DNA of 64,000 bases, taken from positions 30,988,908 to 31,052,907 of the forward strand of contig JAJKFL010000003.1 in NCBI GenBank assembly GCA_021186555.1. Direction: 5' to 3'. Each line of letters begins with the position of its first letter. Position 1 is the first letter of the stretch. Both the position numbers and the translations under genes were made by a program. The stretch is from Reticulitermes speratus (lineage: Eukaryota > Arthropoda > Insecta > Blattodea > Rhinotermitidae). Positions 58,040 to 64,000 of this stretch are shown one piece after another. The notes under the pieces were generated by a model that ran no database searches, had not been told where the DNA came from, and saw only the letters and a list, made by a program, of their open reading frames with translations.

Positions 58040-59080
58040 ATAACTCTATAAACCACCACATCAGAAGAACTCATAACACTCCTAAAACTAAACACACAAC
58101 AGAACTACTTCAAAGCAAACAACGATTATTTGACGTAAAACAACGGAACACTGATGGGCTCCCCTGTACCCAGAGTAATGGCAAAATTCTTCCTGCAGAA
58201 CCTGGAAGAAGAATAATACTTCCCCCAAAACGATAAAGAGAAGAAACATAACATACATACGTTGACAACATCCTTATCATTTATGAAGGGAGAACCACAA
58301 CCGCCGAAGACATCCTCCACGACAACATGCACAGTACAATCAAGTACAAACTGTAACAGGAAAGCAAACACACAAGACGTTTTCGAGACCTGAAACCAAT
58401 AGAGGAAACAACGATATAGCCCTAGGTATGTATCACAATTCGACCAACACAGACAAAACTCTCCACAACACATCGAACCACCCAGAAGAATAGAAGAGAG
58501 CAGCATACAGGTATGTGCTGAACGGAGTGAATCAGATACCCATATCAGGCATACGAGGAAGAACACCGAACGATCGTACAAACAGCTCGTAAAAACGAAT
58601 ATCCACAAAAATCAGAAAAAAAAAGAAGGCACACGCAAGACTGAAACGAACAAAAGCGGCAAGGAAACAAAACGGAAAAAAGTCACAAACATATTCAAAA
58701 ACACCGACATAAGGATACACATCACACTAACGAAAGAAATGAGACACGAAAGTGAACCGCAGTATACGTACCGTAAAAGAGCCTTTACAAACTCAAATGC
58801 AAGACCTGTGACAAAGTATACATAAAACAGACTGCATGCACTTTCCAAGATAGATACAATCAACACATAAGACACAACACGGACAATTCTAACTAGGCCT
58901 ACGCCAGACAAACACTCGAAATAGGACACGACTATGAACCCAAAAAGACACCATGGAAATAAAGTCGTAGGAGAAGGCCCACTGTCAGACACATACCAGA
59001 AGTACTAAATATACATAAGCAAGAGACAAAACCGCCCTGAAAGACCACAGCACCCAGATTACTAACTCACTGTTTGACCT
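58040..59080 (+). pseudogene. Penelope-like element RT and GIY-YIG endonuclease, decayed
   Basis: Plus strand in three frames. RT part: EELITLLKLNTQQNYFKANN, GTLMGSPVPRVMAKFFLQNL (58145-58205), then YVDNILIIYEGRTTTAEDIL (58257-58318), where YVDN replaces the catalytic YVDD. Next NNDIALGMYHNSTNTDKTLH and AAYRYVLNGVNQIPISGI (58410-58550). Endonuclease part: YKLKCKTCDKVYIKQTACTF (58772-58831), corresponding to the C-x2-C-bearing GIY-YIG module of Penelope-like elements, with K for the usual G before QT. At least four stops and several frameshifts; no activity possible. The large minus frames here are antisense by-products. Confidence 0.8.
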
Positions 59081-59254
59081 CATGGCTGGACAAGAGAAAT
59101 AAAGACGAAACCAAGTACAACACGAAAAATCAGGGACAACCCCACGGATTTAAAACAACATGGCTGACGATTGAGACATGTTGGCACCACAGTAAGAAGA
59201 AATAACACAATACACACGAAACTGAAAACATCACGGCGTTAAGTGCAGTGCAAG
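59081..59254. other. Flank of the Penelope-like element
   Basis: GGCTGACGATTGAGACATG (59162-59180) vaguely recalls the ribozyme core and GAAACAUG block with stem II missing; not strong enough to call. Confidence 0.25.
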
Positions 59255-59375
59255 ACCACTCACCTCCATTCAGTACCGGGTTTAAGAATAAGTGGGGCCA
59301 TAACTCTGCCCCCATATGCCTTCATGACGTGGACAGGGACAACTTTACCTTTTACCTTTACGAGAGAGCACAGTC
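59255..59375 (+). mobile_element. SINE 3' fragment, family B
   Basis: CCACTCACCTCCATTCAGTAC, TTTAAGAATAAGTGGGGCC, GACAACTTTACCTTTTACC: the 3' end of family B. Confidence 0.65.
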
Positions 59376-59739
59376 AGTCCTCCATTATAAAGACCACTCG
59401 GTAAATGCTGTTTTCGGAAATGGTCGTATTTATTGTGAGAATCAAACGATACAAATAAATACACTGTCTACCAAAATGCCGAGTCTTTTAATGTTAGAGC
59501 AAGTAGCATAAATATTTACCACAGCACAAATATTTACCACTGGGGTTTAAACTCTTAACAATATCCAACACGACACAAGAACCGCCGATAATTTCCTAAC
59601 CTATATTTAAGACTGCATACCTTAAAAAATCCCGCTGTTCTACATGAGTTTTGCATCCGTGATTTTCAGCTTTAACCCACTTCAAGGAAAAGACACCCAC
59701 GTCATTACAGGATTCTGGTGAACGGTTTCTGATCGCCTT
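59376..59739. other. No supported features
   Basis: Nothing recognised. Confidence 0.3.
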
Positions 59740-59985
59740 AGAGAATCCTTAATTTATTTGTTTATGGTTTATGTTATGACGCTTTCAGTATCTCAGACTA
59801 TGTAGTCCGAATGAGTCTGGAAGGAAGCAACCTTGGCCTAATCGAGGTAACTACATCTTTGAATTTCTTAGAAGAGACGGAGCAAAGCCTCGAAAACCCT
59901 GTCCGACACCTAATGTCTCAGCCGGCATTCGAACTCGTCACCTTCCGCATACCAGTGTAGAGCGTTACAACAATAACAATACAAT
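59740..59985 (-). mobile_element. SINE, family C
   Basis: Minus strand: A-box-like GCTCTACACTGGTATGCGG, B box GACGAGTTCGAATGCC, then TTAGGCCAAGGTTGCTTCC TTCCAG, the family C 3' block also seen at 20640 and 53395. Confidence 0.6.
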
Positions 59986-61029
59986 AATAATAATAACAGA
60001 CAATACAAACTAAAGCCGGAGGACAGATATGTGTGACGAGCTGAAGCATTTAATGTGTCTGCCACTTCCGTACGCAACAAGTGAACCATTAACTGCCATA
60101 AATTTGTAACGAAGTTTCGCGTTACTGTCATACCAATCCATTTGTTTTCTTGTATCGCAAGGTGTTTTCTTTGTACTGGGAAACATTCCTAACTGATTCA
60201 GTGTTTGGTTATGTATCGCAGCTTTTTAACTGCAGAGGTTATACGGCTTCAAAATAATAAAAAAATAATATTCCGTACTCCTACAAACCACAAAAGTTCT
60301 GAAGATCACTGCACGTGTATTAAATATCCTAACAACATCAGGTGATAAATACAAACCATGAAGCTTCTTGCTGTAAGTAATTTTCTGCACTTCTGTCACT
60401 TGATTCCCTACACGAAGGACCAACTTCACGCACATATAAAGCAATTTGTAGTTTCATCTGCCAAACAGCGTGCCAGCAGCGTCTTACATTACCGCTGACT
60501 ACAACAAGCAGTTTCATTTTATCGCGCCATTACTTGACGTGATATCTCTATTATTTTCATTATTGCACATACACATATTCAAGCATTGTTTAGTTTTGCA
60601 CCTGTGGACACGTGCAATAAAAGCTGACGCCGAAGAAAGCAGAGCAGGATGAAGCGCGAACTGGCGCCTGGTGACGTAACAGGATCACGCCTGGTCAAGA
60701 ATTCCAAGACGTGATAGCCTATAGCAAGCAGTCTGCTGTGCTGAGGTGTGCAGGTAACGGAATACCTCAGCACCTTGGAATCAGGTTCAAATCGTGACTG
60801 CCCGCAAGTCTATTAGACTAGGACTAAGGTCCGAGTTTTTATACCCGTTTACGCACACGGGTGATGCAAAGAACGCCTTACGAGCGCAAGCTATGCACAT
60901 TTGTCTCTCGAGTCTTTAACTTGTATATATCCCACCGATTCTACAGGCTGGAACTTGACCGTGAGCTCCTGTAACTGGTGATATAGGTTACGTTCCGTCA
61001 CGACACTCCATTCCTCTCCTCTTTCATTT
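59986..61029. other. No gene seen
   Basis: GGTTCAAATCGTGAC at 60784 is B-box-like and may be one more SINE relic; otherwise nothing recognised. Confidence 0.35.
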
Positions 61030-61072
61030 TCTTTTTCTTTCTTTCTTTCTTTCCTTCCTCCTTTCTTTACTG
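61030..61072. repeat. (TTTC)n tract
   Basis: TTTC and TTCC units, pyrimidine-rich on plus. Confidence 0.85.
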
Positions 61073-61289
61073 TACCCCAAGATAATTTCACTGGAGAATA
61101 TTAATAACAGATGCATTAGTAGAAACCTGCTATCCTGATGTTTGCAAGGTATTCCTCAGCTAGTTCACCTACACAGAGTGGTAATAATTTGAAGCAGGCC
61201 ACGACCACTTTCTGCTCAGTTCATAATAATTCTGTCATTTTTACACTCAAGAGTAATTAAATAACGAACCACGAAAATCGAAAGTATCG

Positions 61290-61510
61290 GGTCGTCAGCA
61301 ATCCTGATTTGTATACGAGAGGTCCTGGGTTCCAATATCATCGCGGACACCGCCTCTCCTGACAAAGGTAATTTGTGCTTCTCCTCCGTCCTTCCATCTC
61401 AAAATGCAAAGATAGTGCACATTTCACAACCACGCCCTTGCATAGCTTTCCAGTTCATTATTCAGTTATCCTACCATTAGACATTATTTTATCCTATGCA
61501 GTTAAAAACG
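61290..61510 (+). mobile_element. SINE, family C-like
   Basis: GAGAGGTCCTGGGTTCCAAT is B-box-like; TCTCCTCCGTCCTTCC and GCTTTCCAGTTCATTATTCA match the 3' half of the 31.4 kb copy. Diverged. Confidence 0.45.
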
Positions 61511-61546
61511 TCGTTACGTAACAAAGAAATATTCGCTTAACCCAGG

Positions 61547-61815
61547 GGCGTCCAGCCTTTCTGGGCAAAGGACCACACCAGTTATTGTGGGCTGGTTCGC
61601 GAGCCGCAAGTGTAAAAATCACAGTAAGTGGTATACCAAATCTTCTAAATTGTTGTGTAACTTTTAAAGGGTCTATACATCAGCAAAAATTACACAATAA
61701 TTAAATATATTTATACAATTACGTATTATAGTTATAACAATTAAATATATATATTTACAAGTGTGGCCGCGGGCCATGGGCCGGAACCCGTAGCTTAATT
61801 CCTTAGCGCCCAGTG
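61547..61815. mobile_element. hAT-like MITE, one clear end
   Basis: The left end CAGGGGCGTCCAGCCTTTCTG has the CAGGGG-x-GTCCA(A/G)CCTTT form of hAT non-autonomous elements, and GGCCGCGGGCCATGGGCCGG at 61765-61784 is typical subterminal sequence. The right end (near AGCGCCCAGTG) is degenerate and I see no convincing 8-bp duplication. Confidence 0.5.
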
Positions 61816-62356
61816 GTTAGTAAATGCACCGCAAGGTTTAACACAACCTGAATTTTTCCGCCCCACATAGTGCATTTATGTATTTCAAGCGATGAATGAC
61901 TAATATGAGGGCAACGTCACCAAATCACTGTGGTTGCAGGCCTAGGTTAGAATTCTTTGCAGATTAGGTGTCGCCTAACGTAACCACCTGCATGTGAGAA
62001 CAATCTCTACTTAGACGTAACAAATACCTCAGAGACAAAACAACACCCGGACGCTGTAATGGACGGTAGCCAGCCGCCAGGCAGGTACCGGCACAATACT
62101 GACTGCGTAATGCGGGCAGGTAATCGAACACCTGAATCAGGAATAGAGATAAAGGATAAAAGCGCGTTTCTCACATGACGATACCTTGGATCTGCTGGCT
62201 GATACTGGCTCCCATCACGACTGGCTAACATAAGATTTTGGGAATGCAGCTGCGTACGTTTCAAGTTAACCGTTTCAGATCCAGTTCGATAATTGCAAAT
62301 TTTCTTGATATAACAACACTTATCATTTACTCGACAGTAGTGTAAATACCGGAGGA
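61816..62356. other. No supported features
   Basis: Nothing recognised; the 161-codon minus frame crossing 62007-62492 runs antisense into a SINE. Confidence 0.35.
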
Positions 62357-62655
62357 GCCGAAATAACTCGGTCGGTACAGTGATTGGGCTGCTGGATCGA
62401 CGACCGTGAACTGTTCCATTCATGACAGGGGCGAAATATTTTTCTCTCCTCCAAGAAGTCTGGACTGGCTCTGGGGCCCACCCAGCTCCCATTCAATGAG
62501 TGCCGAGGGCGACGTAACCTGGATAAAGCAGCCGGGGCATGAAACTGACCACTCACATCTATCTAGTGCCGAGGTTAAAAATGAGCGGAGCTATACCTCC
62601 ATTCCCCCATGCCTTCATGGCGTGCACACGGACAAATTTTACCTTCAACTTTAGG
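62357..62655 (+). mobile_element. SINE, family B
   Basis: Head AATAACTCGGTCGGTACAGTG, degenerate B box, then ACAGGGGCGAAATATTTTTC, GGCTCTGGGGCCCACCCAGC, CTAGTGCCGAGGTTAAAAATG, CATGGCGTGCACACGGACAA. Full length. Confidence 0.8.
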
Positions 62656-62734
62656 GGAAACGTAGTGCTGAAATAGCGCTTCTCTGAGAACACAGATGAG
62701 ACAACATCAAATGTTCGTCTTCATCATTTCCTAT

Positions 62735-62905
62735 TTTATTCTCCCCCTTCTTTCTCTTCTCCTAACACAACTGCTTTTGCTGTTCCTTTCCGTCTTTGTC
62801 TCCTCTCCTCTTCCTCACTCCTCGTTCCACGTCTCTTCTTTATCTCCAATTCCCTTTTCTTGTCCTCTTCTTCTTCTTCCTCTTCTTTTCTTCTTGTCAT
62901 TTTTC
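62735..62905. repeat. Polypyrimidine/polypurine tract
   Basis: About 170 bases of nearly pure C/T on plus (TTCTTCTTCCTCTTC type runs). It yields low-complexity frames on both strands (62696-63115, 62736-62924) that are not genes. Mirror-like segments might form triplex DNA. Confidence 0.75.
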
Positions 62906-63451
62906 CACTGCGGTGGCTCGCCATTCAGAAGGTTCTACAGCATCATGGTGCCATTATTGACGGCATTTAAAAAGTGCGTAGGTAAAAGCTGCAGCTACTA
63001 CATGACGCTTAATCCCAGCTTCATGAAAATACAAGTTATTAGGGCGAAAGGGAAAGACCATACGGGCATGATGATACTATCAGAAGCGAAACAGGGTAAT
63101 AGATGCACGGAATAACAAGCAGTTCCAAGCAGAACTCACAAAGCCTACTCTGCTACTACATACTCGTATATTTGAAGTCCTACACATCAGTTTGTGCATT
63201 ACATATGCTTTGTTTAATTTTCGTGACGAACACATTTGTTTTACGTGCTGCAGACGTATAATTAAGAAATACCCCAATACCCTCAAAATTTGAATACTGG
63301 AAACATCAACGAATTTTTCATTAAAATTTTAGAGATACTGTAACACCTCTTAATTATACGTCCATCTCACATAAATAAAACAAAAGTGATGGTGAAATAT
63401 AATTTTTAGTTGATTTCTAAAGGATGTAAAATTATTATTATTATCATCATC
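62906..63451. other. No supported features
   Basis: Nothing recognised; an ATT/ATC run lies at 63432-63452. Confidence 0.35.
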
Positions 63452-63556
63452 ACTGTGTCCGCCACAAATCCCATATGGGCTGCCGTGGGATTGAACTAGG
63501 GCATCCGCAATGAGAGGCCGGCGACTAACCGCGTGAACCATGGCACTGCCACCATA
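63452..63556 (-). mobile_element. SINE, family D
   Basis: Minus strand: GCCATGGTTCACGCGGTTAG, TCGCCGGCCTCTCATTGCGG, B-box-like CTAGTTCAATCCCACG, then CCCATATGGGATTTGTGGCG. It retains the B-box segment missing from the 3588-3865 copy. Confidence 0.65.
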
Positions 63557-63940
63557 TCTGTTACCGTACTCAACTGCCATGGGAATGTTCTCATGTTTTT
63601 AATATTCACCTACATGTACTAATAATGGTTTACATTGCCTGACAGACACTACGGAATTCTATGTGTGACGGGGAAGTACAGGCTGCGATGAGATAAACGC
63701 GTGACGAAATCCCGTTCAGCGATGACAGCGCTGGTGCAGAGTTGCTGTTGACCTGATCGTGTTCCTCGTCCGTCGCCTTTCTAATGCCGAAGCAGTGCTT
63801 GTGAAGAAAAACCACGCCCTTATGAGCTCTTCATAGCTCGTTCAAGACTGACACGTTTCGGTATCCGCGATTTCAGGCTTCCGCCGCGATGTTTATAAGA
63901 TCTGCGTTCTTCTGGGCTATTACAAAGCGTCTAATGGTAA
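63557..63940. other. No supported features
   Basis: CACGTTTCGGTATC at 63852-63865 may be a relic of the GAAACGUG block on minus. Confidence 0.3.
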
Positions 63941-63946
63941 TCCTTT

Positions 63947-63988
63947 ACCGACGTTTCGGGACAACGTATCGGTCCCATCTTCAAGGGT
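63947..63988 (-). ncRNA. Hammerhead-like motif at the window edge
   Basis: Minus strand: ACC, CUUGAAGA (an extra U in the core), U, stem II GGGAC/GUCCC, GAAACGUC, GGU. Stem I ACC/GGU; stem III would be AC/GU with no loop. The GAAACGUCGG form also occurs at 7081 and 41502. Its element continues beyond the window. Confidence 0.5.
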
Positions 63989-64000
63989 CAAGAATTTCCC

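Noticed and set aside
58126..58992. Minus-strand frames of 160 and 126 codons that look like membrane proteins (Phe/Val/Cys rich)
   Set aside because: They are antisense to the Penelope-like pseudogene, whose A-rich plus strand gives hydrophobic-looking reverse translations.
59162..59185. Ribozyme-like motif at the 3' flank of the Penelope-like pseudogene
   Set aside because: Only CUGACGAU and a partial GACAUG are seen; stem II and GAAA are absent.
62007..62492. 161-codon minus frame
   Set aside because: Half of it is antisense to the family B SINE and it has no recognisable domain.
62696..63115. 139-codon plus frame with a Leu/Phe-rich start resembling a signal peptide
   Set aside because: The hydrophobic start is the translation of the C/T tract at 62735-62905; the rest has no motif.
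1..64000. Prokaryotic or organellar origin
   Set aside because: SINEs, LINEs, MITEs, long microsatellites and the lack of dense genes all point to a nuclear eukaryotic genome.

Overview
This is eukaryotic DNA: AT-rich, full of transposon remains and microsatellites, with no intact protein-coding gene, no operon-like gene packing and no rRNA or functional tRNA gene that I can support. The longest open frames lie on simple repeats, on SINEs, or antisense to dead retroelement genes. tRNA-derived SINE families, a non-LTR retrotransposon family (LINE) and a Penelope-like element (PLE) with a GIY-YIG type endonuclease point to an arthropod, probably an insect with a large genome. From memory, peptides read through two of the SINE families are common in cockroach sequence, so Blattodea is my best guess, but that is inference. 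The window looks like intergenic or intronic sequence.

Layout. 1-9.6 kb: a hAT-like MITE (1509-2362) holding a Penelope-type foldback element, a SINE, an unclassified repeat, a LINE 3' end and a SINE. 9.8-22 kb: a second foldback, a roughly 1.1 kb palindromic element (15701-16860) split by a SINE, and a readable nested pair in which a PIF/Harbinger-like MITE landed inside the target duplication of an older SINE (18913-19433). 22-30 kb: tetranucleotide arrays, one with a ~165 bp higher-order period, a LINE reverse transcriptase (RT) remnant (27240-27870), a small foldback and a zinc-finger tail of a probable transposase (29816-30030). 30-42 kb: SINEs, a solo Penelope-type repeat, a truncated copy of a multicopy arthropod protein (38783-39142), a rearranged SINE, and a composite foldback (40569-41463). 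42-53 kb: mostly SINE and LINE scraps. 52.8-55.8 kb: one LINE copy on the minus strand carrying a 12-unit, 73-bp minisatellite apparently amplified from its own RT gene, and also split by a SINE. 57-64 kb: more SINEs, a decayed Penelope-like RT plus endonuclease (58040-59080), a hAT-like fragment, and a ribozyme-like motif at the right edge.

Two signals stand out. First, at least a dozen copies of a hammerhead-ribozyme-like motif (CUGANGA, stem II, GAAA, tiny stem III, then UH at the cleavage site) occur, several in mirror-image pairs at the ends of foldback elements. Stem I and stem III sequences differ between families yet stay paired. Minimal hammerheads are known from Penelope-like elements, and a Penelope-like RT is also present here, so the class is probably known; the palindromic non-autonomous forms and a conserved extra U after the core deserve a look. 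Second, the 73-bp minisatellite seems to have grown in place from a LINE coding segment, which can be aligned to another LINE copy in this same window.
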